The notes beneath the pieces were generated by a model. The model saw nothing but the letters and a program-made list of their open reading frames with translations. It did not search any database and was not told where the DNA came from. Positions 46,131-56,987 of a stretch of 64,000 nucleotides of DNA are shown here, one piece after another (position 1 is the stretch's first letter; the number at the start of each line of letters is the position of its first letter). Made by a program: the position numbers and the translations under genes. This DNA comes from Galeopsis tetrahit (lineage: Eukaryota; Streptophyta; Magnoliopsida; Lamiales; Lamiaceae): positions 40,222,232-40,286,231 of the forward strand of contig OY776131.1 of NCBI GenBank assembly GCA_963675135.1, read 5' to 3'.

Positions 46131-46217
46131 ATATAAATAAAAAATTAAAATTAAAACTAGGGGGTACGGTGCACTAGGGGGTACGCAAGGGGTACGCAAG
46201 TGTGACCCTTAATATTT

Positions 46218-46659
46218 ATGGATTACTCAAATCTCAATCCAATTCACCATAATTCCAATCCCAAACCAAACACAGTCATAAGTACAGCAATTCTAAACTG
46301 AATATGATTTAAAAATATCCACTGATTGTACGGTATAATTAGATGTATACAAGTTTTTTTCTTCAAATTACATATACTAATCTAGTTACACACAAATGCA
46401 TTTCTAGTTGTAGTAAAAATATTAAATTAAGGTGTTGACTTAGCAATTAAATTAATATACTGGACGTCTGATTTCATGGGATGCATGAATTTGATTTGAT
46501 TCGATTCCATCCGATTCTGCGTGTACATGACTCATTCCCTTCATTTTTATATTTAAACACTGTTCCTACTTCATTCCCAGCACTTGGTTTTCATCCCTAA
46601 ACCATTAACCATACACCCCTAACAACAATTTTAATTTAATTTTGGTGGCCAAAAATTAT
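46218..46659. other. Intergenic DNA, no gene seen
   Basis: No feature can be supported here. Confidence 0.5.
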
Positions 46660-46661
46660 TA

Positions 46662-46932
46662 CTCCCTCCGTCCCAAATTTTTTTACACACTTTGACCGGC
46701 ACGGAAATTAAGAAAATGGAATAAAGTGATGTGTAAAGTAAAATAAAGGAGGGATATTATTGGTAATTCATTGATTAAAGTGGAGTGATTTGACTAAAGG
46801 GAAGGAAAAGTAAAATAAAAGAGGGGTATTATTGGTAATTTATTATGTAAGTTGTTTCCTTTTTTGGAGTGTGTAAAAAATGTTGGAATGCCCATTAAGG
46901 AAAGTGTGTAAAAAATCTTGTGACGGAGGAAG
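46662..46932. mobile_element. Stowaway-like MITE, complete
   Basis: The ends are ctccctccgtcccaaatttt and, inverted, cttcctccgtcacaagattt, with TA flanks. It is the same family as 47203-47449, in the opposite orientation. Confidence 0.85.
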
Positions 46933-47113
46933 TATTAATTAATCATCAAATTGAGATAAACAATAATGTCATCGTAGTGTTTTAGTACTTTTACGATCGA
47001 CAAACATATTATTTATGGCTTGAATTAAAGGCTGAAAATTGACTGGACATTATCACTATATGGATCTTTAGAACTATCGAAATTATTATCATTGTCTCGG
47101 ATGAATTATCTCT

Positions 47114-47185
47114 CACTACACAAAATGATTTATATATTGACGGAATTACCAACGAAAAAATTCCGTCAAAAATGTCCTCATCGGT
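47114..47185. mobile_element. Possible CACTA-type terminus
   Basis: cactacacaaaatg is followed by an inverted pair gacggaatta / attccgtc. It resembles a CACTA end with subterminal motifs, but no partner end was found. Confidence 0.3.
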
Positions 47186-47202
47186 AAAAAATGAAATACT
47201 CA

Positions 47203-47449
47203 CTCCCTCCCATAATTTTATGCACACTTTTCTTAACGGGCGTTCCAACATTTTTTTCCACACTCCAAAAAAGGAAACAATAATACCAACAATACCCCTC
47301 CTTTATTTTACCTTTAATCAAATCCCTTTCACTTTAATCAATGAATTACCAATAATACCCCTCCTTTATTTACCTTACACATCACTTTATTCCATTTTCT
47401 TAATCTCCGTGCAGGTCAAAGTGTGCATAAAATCTTGGAACGGAGGGAG
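47203..47449. mobile_element. Stowaway-like MITE, complete
   Basis: It shares most of its length with the MITE at 46662-46932 when one is inverted: aacgggcgttccaacatttt, acactccaaaaaaggaaaca and ccgtgcaggtcaaagtgtg. The right end is ctccctccgttccaag (inverted), flanked by TA. Confidence 0.85.
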
Positions 47450-48534
47450 TATTAATTTCAAATTATAAAATGTAAAGGATAAAAATCAAAACTGAGGTAA
47501 AAAAGCATATTTACACTCTATAAGAATGTGAAATATTATAATCTCTCAAAAATATACCTTCCATTTTTAATACGATGGAAGAAAAAAAATATACATCTCT
47601 CGGTTGGTCAGGCTAAACGATGCACAAAATAGTAACCCTTAATTAGTGGGCTGATGAGCCTAAGCTGCAAAGGCTACGGCTATTATCACCTCCACCTTTG
47701 TCATCCACCCTCCCCTCCTATTTATTAATTTAATAATGTAAAAAATTTAAAATACCTTTTAAATAAAGTACCATTATTAAATGCACTTTACTATTAAATA
47801 CACTTTTGACTCTAACCCGAATGGTAGCTGTCACCACCTCTACTTCCAGCCCTCGACGCCACCACCACTTCCGGCCGCCAATTTTATCCAAGTGTCAAAA
47901 TCTCGTAAAAAACTCAGAAATTCAAAAGAAATCTTAGAAATTTCAATTTTTTTTTTTTATATTTTACAAATCAATGTCGAACATATACACTTTCTTCGAC
48001 ACATTGTTATCGACGAGAGTGTAAATTTTCGACCAACTATTGTCGAAAAAAGTTTAAAATAATTTTAAAAAAAAATCGACAATACTTGGTCGAAAATATA
48101 TATACTCTCATCCATAATAATGTGTCAACGAAAATGTATATGTTCGACATTGATTTGTTGAAAACTAATTTTATAGCTTCTACATTAATTTGCACAATAT
48201 AAATAAAATTCTTTTTACCGATCAAAAAAACAATTTGCAGTAGGGGAGGGAGGGGGGGGGCAAAAAAATTATGTTGTCGTAGGTGAGTGAGGGAGGGAGG
48301 GCAGCAAGCTTCGGCGGGGCGGCATCGGAAAATGAATTGAGGATGGAGAAGGAAAAAAAGAAGATAAATTGAGATTTTGGAATGGGGTGTGTTTAGTAAA
48401 TAATTTATATTGAGAAAATGGGAATTTAGAGAATTTATGGGAATGGGCATCTAGTGCATCAATTTAGACAATTTATGGGGAAGTGTGGTTAACAAAGGCG
48501 AAGGGCAAACAGCCGTACCCTATTTCGCTGGCTA
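47450..48534. other. Hairpin-bearing repeat region, no gene recognised
   Basis: It contains the long hairpin at 47969-48156 and G-rich tracts near 48240-48310. Its right part and the sequence beyond the Mutator-like insertion (49514-49620) partly resemble 55050-55190. Confidence 0.45.
47969..48156. repeat. Long imperfect hairpin, arms about 80 bp
   Basis: Arms 47969-48046 and 48074-48156 pair with scattered mismatches. Each begins aatcaatgtcgaacatatac when read outward-in and closes with gtcga motifs around a loop of about 27 bases. Confidence 0.8.
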
Positions 48535-48543
48535 ATTACATAG

Positions 48544-49513
48544 GAGCGCGGCTAAAGGCACACACAGATCCTATGAGGACACCCACACGATGAGGACACA
48601 CATAAAATGGATGAGGACACCCACTTGAAAATCTCAAAATTACCCTCCCTCAATTAAAACCCTCTCTTCTTCATTCTCTCTTCTTCACACACCCACCTCC
48701 ATTTTTACACCTCCATTCCTCTCTCGGCAGCGCCGCGCTGCGACACGCCCCACGCCGCCCACTGCGCAGGCGGCCCACCTCCTCACCCCACGGCCCACGC
48801 CGCCGACTGCGCAGGCGTTCGCCGCCGTCGCTGAAGCTTCTTCCGCCGCCGCCGCGACCCCTCCGTTTGAAGAGAAGACCAAGCGACGCGGCCGCCGTCG
48901 CGAACCCTCCCTCGCCTTTCGCACGGCCGCCGTCGCGAACCCTCCCCTTCCTCCTTCAAACGCCGCCGCCGCTGGAGGTGTCCGCGTTCGCTGCCGCCGC
49001 CGCTGGAGGTGTCCGCGTTCGCTGCCGCCGTCGTTGGAGTTGTGCGCGTTCGCCGCCGCCGCGTTTCAGTTTCAAGGTAGGAATTTTTTTGTTTTTGTTT
49101 TGGAAATTAGGGTTTTTACAAGTTCAAAAATTATTTTCGAACATATGGACTTTGTTTTGAAATTTTTTTCGATCATATTTACTTTGTTTTGAATTTATTT
49201 TCGAACAATGTTGGTTTGTTTTGGGAAAAATTTGAGTTGTTTTGGAATTTTTTTCGAACATATTGAGTTTGTTTTGAAAAAAAATTCGAACATTTTTTGA
49301 ATTTCGAACAATTGTGTTTGGGAAAAAAATTCGAACATGGTGTTGGTGGTGGTGGAGATAATTGTGTGAAATAGAATGGGTGGGTGTACTCATCTTCGTT
49401 TTTCTAATAAATTTTACACTAGGGGTATATGTGACATTTCACATGTTCTGAAAATTTAAAAAAATGTTTGGTGGGTGTACTCATAGGAAATCCGGGTGCA
49501 TTTAGCCGCGCCC
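48544..49513. mobile_element. Second Mutator-like element with GC-rich interior
   Basis: A perfect 9-bp target duplication, attacatag, occurs at 48535-48543 and 49514-49522. Inverted ends of about 40 bp read gagcgcggctaaaggcacac and, inverted, gggcgcggctaaatgcaccc, followed by cctatgagKacaccc on both sides. The interior 48690-49075 is very GC-rich, against AT-rich ends. Confidence 0.85.
48690..49079 (+). other. GC-rich passenger with possible exon end
   Basis: The segment is rich in gccgcc repeats and ends tttcaag then gtaggaattttt, a good plant 5' splice site followed by a T-rich intron-like stretch and ggaaattagggttttt. A 31-bp unit containing ctggaggtgtccgcgttcgc is repeated 2.5 times at about 48965-49055. 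The open frame 48867-49160 (+) is Ala/Pro-rich with no recognisable domain. It could be a captured first exon of a host gene. Confidence 0.5.
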
Positions 49514-49654
49514 ATTACATAGTCGGAATCTCTCTCATATGGGCTCGAAGGGGTGGCCCAACCAAAGTAATATTATGTCCATTCTACCATATTTAATGGC
49601 CCAAGCAATATATCCCTCCAGCATTGTTAAGTATACCCTCTTGATACATGCACC

Positions 49655-50313
49655 TAGGGGTGGGAATAGGTCAGGCCGGGCCAGGCCTTAAGAAAAAAAG
49701 CCTGGGCCTGGTATATAATATTTGGGCCCAAGCCTGACCTGTGGCCTATTATAGGCATTTTTTTAGAGGCTAGGCCTGGCCTTTTTAGTAAATAGGTCTG
49801 CCCGAAAGCCTTTTAAAGGCCTCTTTAATATTATTCAAAATTAATTTTTACCACACTTGTATTACCATTAAATTATAAAAACTAACTTTTTAAATCTCAA
49901 AATGAAGAAATAAGAACAATAAAAAATTAATCAAAAGATCCATAAAATTATACTCAAATGCAAATATTCATATCAATTATTTTTAACTATTACAAAGAAA
50001 AATAAAACAAAAAAATATATAATTTCTTCAAGATAATCTCATCATATATTGAATATTATATTATATATTTATTGTATTTTTATATATTATATATTTATAC
50101 ATATAGAAATAGAGTTAAATAGGTTATAGGTCGGCCTGTTGGGCTTCAAAGGCTTACGAAAAAGCTCAAGCCCGGCCTATTTAATTAAAAAGGCTTTAAA
50201 AAAAGCTTGAGTCTGGCTTGTTTATTAAACAAGCCGAGCCGAGCCGAGCCGAGCTTTAGAAGGCCGAGCCGTAGGCCCCTGTCGGGTAGCCTGGCCCATT
50301 CCCACCACCCTTA
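49655..50313. mobile_element. hAT-like element, aggcctgg motif family, diverged
   Basis: The ends taggggtgggaataggtcag and, inverted, taagggtggtgggaatggg are similar, and both sides are rich in ggcctgg / gccgagcc repeats. I could not find an 8-bp target duplication, so it is older or its ends are not exact. Confidence 0.65.
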
Positions 50314-50589
50314 TAGTGGTACTCCATATGTTAGATATACTCTCTGCAAAATATCTAATATGCCCTTTTACACATTTTATTCAAATTATAGATACACTCT
50401 CTCCTTTAAATAAAAATCCTAATCTTATTTCTCCTTCTCTCCTTCCTCATTTCTTCATTTCTATTTTGCACAAAACTCCCACCCCCCTCCCCCGCCTTCC
50501 TCCATTTTCAGCCACGGCATCCACGACGTCCCCTTCCCCTCCCCCCCTCCCTCCCCTGCCGCCCTCCATTTTCTGCACAAAAACATGTT

Positions 50590-53500
50590 CACGTATTTCA
50601 CAACACTAAAATAAACGACCGCAAGTATATATATGGTGTATATTATAGCGAAATAAGTACGAGGTCGATCCCACAAGGAGGGGGAGTGTAAAAGTGGAGT
50701 TCGTTGACTAAGTTCTAAATAGACGTGATCGAAAGTTAAGTGTTTGATTACCCCTAATTGCCTACCAAATTGTCACTAGTAAACAATAAACGAGTAATAA
50801 GTAAAATTGATACAGTATGCTCATGCAAATCACAAAAATACAAGAAAATTGGATTAAACTCAAATAAGAGAAAGTAGGTTCTAGTACATATGTCATACTA
50901 AGGGGTCAATTTATGATTAAAAACCTGTTTAAGTGGTGTTGTGTTTATTACTACAGGGTTAATCACTATAATGAATTAAAAGTTCTTTCAATCCAATTAA
51001 TCAAAAAGAGATATTACCATAAACTAGTATCTCTACCTAGCATGCATAATAAATTTTAAAAAGGCTCCTAATATCATCTAATACCCTCCCAATAGTTGAT
51101 CCTCTCTTTAGTTCACAATAAATTTGGATGGAATGCTTAAGAACGATTAATGAAAAAGATTTCTCAATCAAATTTCAATTAATAATAAATAAAACATATT
51201 ATCATAGCCATTGACAACATGTCTTGAAATGAAAATTAAGCATTAAAATAGAAATAGACAACACAAACACCAAATAAACAAGAAATTAATTCATAAACAT
51301 CATCAAAAGTGTTAACATAGCCCGAGAACCAAAAGTGTTCAAACCAATCACCAACATAATCAAATTACTATAAAATTCAATGACAAAAGTAAATAAAAGG
51401 CAAAGGAAATAGAAATCTTAGACTAGTGGATGGTGGATCTTAGAAATCCCAAGCTATTGGCTCAATCCTTACTCCAAATGGTGAAGAATTGAAAAAGATG
51501 ATGGTGATTACCTCCAAGTGTGTGTTAGTATGTGTGAATTTCTTGTGAAAGGTGGTAATGAATGTGAAAAATCTGATAGGAGGGTATTTATAATGTTGGG
51601 GTAGGGTTTAAAATCGAGTTTTGCAAGTGGGTCCTTGAAAATAGGCAAAAATGCATAAAAACCGCTGAGAATGGGACAACTCGGCCGAGTCAGGGTATGA
51701 AATCCATGGTTGCAAGTCGTGGTCAGGTTCGGCCGAAATACGTGGACGGGTGAAGAAATAAAAAAGGTGGGTGCACAGCGTTGTGGCCGAGTGGGTTGAC
51801 CCGAGCCGAGTTTCCCGGTCGTGTCACCTCTTTGGCCCACTTTTTTGTCCTCCATCTTCGTCCCCGCGTATCTTGAGCTTCCGACCTCCGATTGACTTGA
51901 TTCTTTTTTCCACTCCACTCCATTTTACGAATAGAATCTAATGGTGCAATCCTATCTTCAGTAAAGTGAGATATGATATGTGTTTTGCTCTCGAAATCCT
52001 CATTTTTCCTATAAAAACACTACCTTTCTTTTAATTTTGCCAAAGTATATCCATAATGGATCAATAAACCAATGAATTTGCAAGCAATATGAGCTTCAAA
52101 TGTTCGTTAAAATCACTCAAATTCTATCTGAATCAAACAACCCCCCCCCCCAAAAAAAATAAAAAAATAAAATTATGTTTGTCCTCAAACAACGATGCAA
52201 TTAAAACATGAGGGTGGATGATCACAATGGAATGCTCAATGAAAGATCAGTACACCTGTAAAGTGAAATGTGGTGAGTTCACAATGGAATGATCAACGAT
52301 GCTTTCTCAAAGATGATCACAAACTCATTATTGATATTCACATTCATTGACCAAAGATACACTAAAGCACACAACACATTGTGAATGGAGAGACAATATC
52401 CAAATGTTCAAGTTCTTTACTCACAAGATGAAGTGTTTCTCTCAAGAACTCAAACAAATTAAGGACATGTGTATACACTCAACAATCAAGTCATGCTTTC
52501 CAATTACCATAAGCTTGTCCAAGCTCTATTTTATCTACCATTCAAGTGTTCAACAATAAGATCAATAAGACTTAATTTGTTGGCTCATTGGACAAGGTGG
52601 GGTGAATTTGAATAAAGTGAATCGTCTAGTGAAGGAAAAATGTTGTTATTTCATATTTCGTGCTTTTGCTCTCAATGTACAACCTCTATCCTCACTTTTC
52701 ATTTTCATTCCTTCATTTGTATTCATCAACTTATCCTTTTTAGTCAAGTTTTTCTTTTAAGCTCTTGGGTATCTTTGTCCCTCTTTTCTTTCTTTTCTCA
52801 TGATCTTTATCTTTTTCCATCTTTTTTCTTTTCTCAACTCATTCCAATCTTTCTTAAACCAAAGACATTCAAGCACATGTTTTGCCACTTCATCTTTTAT
52901 CCTCCACTAGATATGAATATCAAAAACTCAAAAAGGCTAAGTGGTTAAAAATTGTAGGTAGCCAATAAAAATGAGAAATCAAGCTCAAATGGGCTAACTA
53001 CGGAAAAATGCTTTGATTTTTGGAAACTTTGGCTAAGTGACTTTTTAGAACGAAAGATGACCTAAATCACATCACAAAGTTTCACAAAATCATGATCTCA
53101 AGCAAGAACTTGGGCAAGTTCTAGAATCACTAGCAATGACTCAATGCACTCTCAAATTAACTAAATCGGCTTAATGTTCAATTTAAGGCTCAATTCTCAC
53201 CGGTTCACTCAATGGAACTCATACATTCATCAATTGTCTCCCCAACAACAACACATCATGCACTCATAGCATCAAAGGCCAACAAAAATGAACACAACAT
53301 AAGCATTATAATCCATCACCAATCAGACACACATTCAAAGAATGGAAATCACCACAACACCTCCATTATGGGTTTCAAGAACCACCAATGTTCATATTTC
53401 ACCACAAATACCCACTACCCAATAACATGATCAAAATCAACTTTAACCAATATAAGCACATAAGTTGCAATTCGTGCGCCAGTGCAAAATGTGACTCAAG

Positions 53501-54560
53501 TAGAATGACGAATCGGTGCAAGGGGTACTAACAAACTAGTTAAGCAAAGATAGAAAAATAACTCCCTCAAATTTAGAATTTTACTATGTAAAAATTCTAA
53601 GTTTTGGGTTACAATTTGTTACCTCCCTCCTTGCATCAATTGCTCTCCATCTCCATGGTTGACTTTGATTCTTCTCTCCATTCTCCAAGAAATTGAATCC
53701 TCCATGTTCACTCTCCACATCTACAAAATCACTAAACTATCAAACAACTACTAAAAACAAAGCAAAATAAAATGAAAGCACTAAAATCTTGGGTTGCCTC
53801 CCAAGTATCCCTATTTTTAACGTCCTGTCCCGGACTAGAGCTGTCAAAACGGGTCAATGGGGCGGGGCGGGCCAAAACCGCAAAAGCCCGTCAATTGGCG
53901 GGGCGGGCTATCAAAACCTCAACCCAACCCACAAAGGGGCGGGCCGCGAATTTCGGCGGGCCAATCTGAATTTAAAAAATATATATATATTTATTAAATT
54001 CATCATCTTCATTTCTAAAATTCTACATATCTTAATATTTATCTCTTACTACACGGTCATTTTTAAATCTATTATCATAGTCTAAAATTTAACAATGAAA
54101 CTTTAACTAGAAGGTCGACGTCTGACGTTGGAACTAAAATAAACGACGCGAGCAATGCAAATTTGTAATTCGAGACAGAGACTTGTTGTGCTTGACTATT
54201 TTTTTGCTTCTAAATTTTGGTTGTTAATTGCATGCTATGGCCAGATTTTGAGTTGTTGAATAAGTCACAAAGACGTGATAAACTTTTGTTATTTTTCTAT
54301 AATATTAAACTATTTACAATAATAATATTTCTAATTTTTTATTTAAAATATAAAAAAAGGCGGGTTGGCGGGATGGCCCGCCCCCAACCCGCCAAAACCC
54401 GCGGCCCAAACGGGGAGGTCTCTGTAGGCCCGCTTCCTAACGGGCTGAGAAAAACTGAGCCCAACCCATATTTTTTTATGGCGGGGCGGGCTGGTCCAAC
54501 GGGCTCAGCCCATTTTGACAGCTCTATCCAGGACGGATTCTCTTAAGATGATTTTTAAGT
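50590..54560. other. Non-coding, retrotransposon-like region (LARD-like)
   Basis: No coding frame is recognisable. Two phrases familiar from plant non-coding LTR-element repeats occur: ccgcaagtatat then cgaggtcgatcccacaagg (50620-50680) near the left, and ttgggttgcctcccaag then aacgtc (53789-53825) near the right. A tgtcctcaaac segment follows a C/A tract (52140-52190). Long-terminal boundaries were not found. ORFs inside are short and low-complexity. A hAT element is inserted at 53836. Confidence 0.4.
53836..54526. mobile_element. hAT-type non-autonomous element, ggcggggcggg motif family
   Basis: The ends are tagagctgtcaaaacggg and, inverted, tagagctgtcaaaatggg. The 8-bp target duplications tcccggac (53828-53835) and tccaggac (54527-54534) differ at one base. 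Both subterminal regions are GC-rich (cggggcgggc, ggcgggttggcggg) around an AT-rich middle. Confidence 0.88.
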
Positions 54561-54743
54561 CACCCCATCATCATCCTTGTTCTTATATTTCTTTGCCCGT
54601 CGTCCAATTTTCTTGAATCCCTTGAAACAACTTTTTTTCGAATACATGCACTATTGTCGACAACCTTTTTTCAACAATAGTGCATATATTCGATCAAATA
54701 TTGTCGAAAGTTTTAGATTTTTCTGATTTTTTTCCCGACAAAT

Positions 54744-54809
54744 CAGTGTTGACGGTATGCACTATTGTCGACAAATTATAGTAGACAATAGTGTATACCG
54801 TTGACACTG
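54744..54809. repeat. Short hairpin, 29-base arms and 8-base loop
   Basis: Arms 54744-54772 (cagtgttgacggtatgcact then attgtcgac) and 54781-54809 pair with only three mismatches. A related shorter hairpin precedes it at about 54648-54690. Confidence 0.8.
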
Positions 54810-55462
54810 GTTTATCGAAAATGTTTTTTTTTTTTTTTTTAATTTCTGTGATTTTTTTGGTATGTTTTGAACTGTTTAGGTGGTGTTATTGGCCGTCAGA
54901 GGTGACCACGATGACCGTAACTGACACTAGGGTTAGGGTTTAAAATTGTAGGGGGAGTATATTTAGTAGGTTCATTTTATTAAAAGTTGAAGGGGTATTA
55001 AACTGCTCCATATTTAATACTTTAGTGGGTCGGGCCTAAACAATGCACAAGATTATATCCTTTGGTGGGCTGCGCGTAACATCCTGCTGATTCATAGCGG
55101 GAATCTTTCAAAATATGGGGCTCAAAGCGGTGGCCCATACAATAATCTCAAGTCCAATTCTTCTGACCCATGCATTAACTGAACTTGTTTAACATCATTT
55201 AAAAAATTCTCATACTTAGTAGCAATTACAGAAAAGAATTTCGAAATATTTAAGTTATGACTGCCACTACTTAAACCAAAATCTTAGTGTACGATTTCGG
55301 TTGAACATAATGCTTATTCATTTCGATTGAACAGAATGCATAACGTACTACTGAAATAGACTAAACAATCTCTAATTAAAATTTAAAAGTGGTATCATTG
55401 TTATTTCATACATATCTGTTTTTATCTTAAAGTTTATGGGTTGTTCTTAGAGTAATATGTGG
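54810..55462. other. Repeat-like intergenic DNA, no gene seen
   Basis: The sequence around 55085-55165 (catagcgggaatcttt, then ggctcaaagcggtggccca) resembles 49520-49590. This suggests two diverged copies of one unclassified repeat. Confidence 0.4.
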
Positions 55463-55772
55463 TCTCTCCTAACTTTTTTATTATTATTATCAATCGAACC
55501 CCCTAACCTCTGCTCTTGAATCATGATATCATGCTGAGCTAGGTCCCCGATTCATTTTTTTTTTAAGTCTCGAGTATTCTGTTCAAGAATCGATTAATGT
55601 CGAGGATCAATTCCACTTCTCTCCTAACTTTTTTTTTTTTTATTATCAATCGAATCCCCTAACCTTTACTCTTGAATCATGATATCATGCTGAGCTAGAT
55701 CCTCGATTCATATTTTTTTTAAGTCTCGAGTATCCGGTTCAAGAATCGACTAATGTCGAGGACCAATTCCAC
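55463..55772 (-). repeat. 155-bp tandem duplication carrying a SINE-like unit
   Basis: Copies at 55463-55617 and 55618-55772 are about 90 percent identical. On the minus strand each contains a tRNA-like stretch with A box tagctcagcatg and B box gggttcgattg, followed by an A/T-rich tail (aataataataataaaaaag in copy 1). Confidence 0.75.
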
Positions 55773-55854
55773 TGCCCACTTGCGAAGATTTCGTTTAAAG
55801 CCAGAATTTTGCGCTCTGTATGGATTTATCCCATAAAAATTGTTTGCACCTTAT

Positions 55855-55932
55855 ATGGTGATTCGAACCTGAGATCTCTATGAGGAGTACACTCCTAAGT
55901 CTCAAGCTTACATCACTAGGCGAATTCCTTAG
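55855..55932 (-). mobile_element. Probable tRNA-derived SINE, third unit
   Basis: On the minus strand gcctagtgatgtaagcttga is followed by ctcaggttcgaatcacc, an A-box-like and a good B-box sequence. The tail is not a clean poly(A) and no target duplication was identified. Confidence 0.5.
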
Positions 55933-56127
55933 GGTTATATATCCTCGATTCAAATCTGAAAACTTTGCCTCCGTTCAAGCTTGACGATGAGAGGGGAACG
56001 ATGCAAATCTGGCCAAACCATAAGCAAGAAGATTCAGCCTTTTTTTTTTATATATAAACAACATGCACCCCACAGTAATTTATTTTTAGTTTCCATTTCG
56101 GTGGATAAAGGGTAATGTATTGATCTC

Positions 56128-56237
56128 GGACTCTGACTTTTTTTTTTTAGATAAAAGGAATTTTATTGATACTGGGTATAAGAAATACCCAAAGGCTAAT
56201 TTATTGTACAAGTTTCAACTCATGAATCATAATTCAC
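56128..56237 (-). mobile_element. 5'-truncated LINE 3' end
   Basis: On the minus strand the insert ends tatcaataaaattccttttatct followed by an A run (T run at 56139-56148), the usual tail of plant LINEs. A perfect 20-bp direct repeat (aagggtaatgtattgatctc) flanks it at 56108-56127 and 56238-56257. Confidence 0.75.
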
Positions 56238-56257
56238 AAGGGTAATGTATTGATCTC

Positions 56258-56660
56258 TGAGGTTACTTATGAATAATAATTCAATCACTCTTCTATGAAA
56301 ATAAAATAAATTTCAACTTGTTCAAACCTTCTCCTACCTCAGGACTGGAAAAACATGAAAAAGTGGACCCCATAATTTGCATGAAAGTAGAAAAACATGA
56401 AAAAGTAGATATAAATATTGTGGAAATGAATTTGTCCCTCTCAAAGAAACAATAAATATCTATTGGAAATTTTATACATACAACATTGTATCTGCAGGAT
56501 GGTGATTTAATTTGTTGAATGTATATTACCGAGAAGTAATCAATTCAAAATTTACCATGTACATTTTTCTTCTACTTGTCACAAATAATAATCAGGAGTA
56601 ATATTAGTGTTCCACGGTGTACAAAATTCATATAATACATTGCCTACATCACTACATGAA
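56258..56660. other. AT-rich intergenic DNA, no gene seen
   Basis: No feature can be supported here. Confidence 0.5.
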
Positions 56661-56665
56661 ATATA

Positions 56666-56987
56666 CTATTTTATTTGTTCCATCATAAACTTCTCACTTA
56701 CCTATTTTAAATGTCTCACCTATTACAAGATATATAAAATATATTATACAAGATATATATAATATCTCTTAATATATTAGACATATATAAAATATATTAT
56801 ACAACATATATATAATATCTCTTAATATATTTATATATGCCTAATATCACCATCAGTTTTCTGTTTTCTTGACAAAATTAATTATCTTTCTCTATCTTTT
56901 CTTCTTTCTATATCTCTCTACCTCAGTTTGTATATTTTAATCTCCGTGTAAGCTGCAAATGAAAGGCTTATGACGGGACGGAGGGAG
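56666..56987. mobile_element. Stowaway-like MITE, one end diverged
   Basis: The right end (inverted) is ctccctccgtcccgtcataa, flanked by TA. The left end (ctattttatttgttccatca) keeps only the inner part of the repeat. An internal tatataaaatatattatacaa segment is duplicated. Confidence 0.7.

Larger units (their letters stand above)
43094..46208. mobile_element. Mutator-like element with long inverted arms and GC-rich passenger (Pack-MULE candidate)
   Basis: A perfect 9-bp target duplication, ttaatattt, occurs at 43085-43093 and 46209-46217. The arms are roughly 650-750 bp each (43094-about 43760 and about 45440-46208). They include tandem units of about 55 bp built on gagttcaccccc / aaaatgagcgggtgcagata, in opposite orientation on the two sides. 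Between them lies a GC-rich segment (about 43850-44480) unlike the AT-rich arms. No MURA transposase was seen. A TA-rich array (44520-45060) and a Stowaway-like MITE also lie inside. Confidence 0.8.

Noticed and set aside
48685..49160. GC-rich frames at 48924-48685 (-) and 48867-49160 (+) as genes
   Set aside because: Low-complexity Ala/Pro/Arg strings inside a Mutator-like element; not supported as proteins.
51508..51918. 136-residue minus-strand frame
   Set aside because: No domain is recognisable, and it sits in a non-coding retrotransposon-like region.
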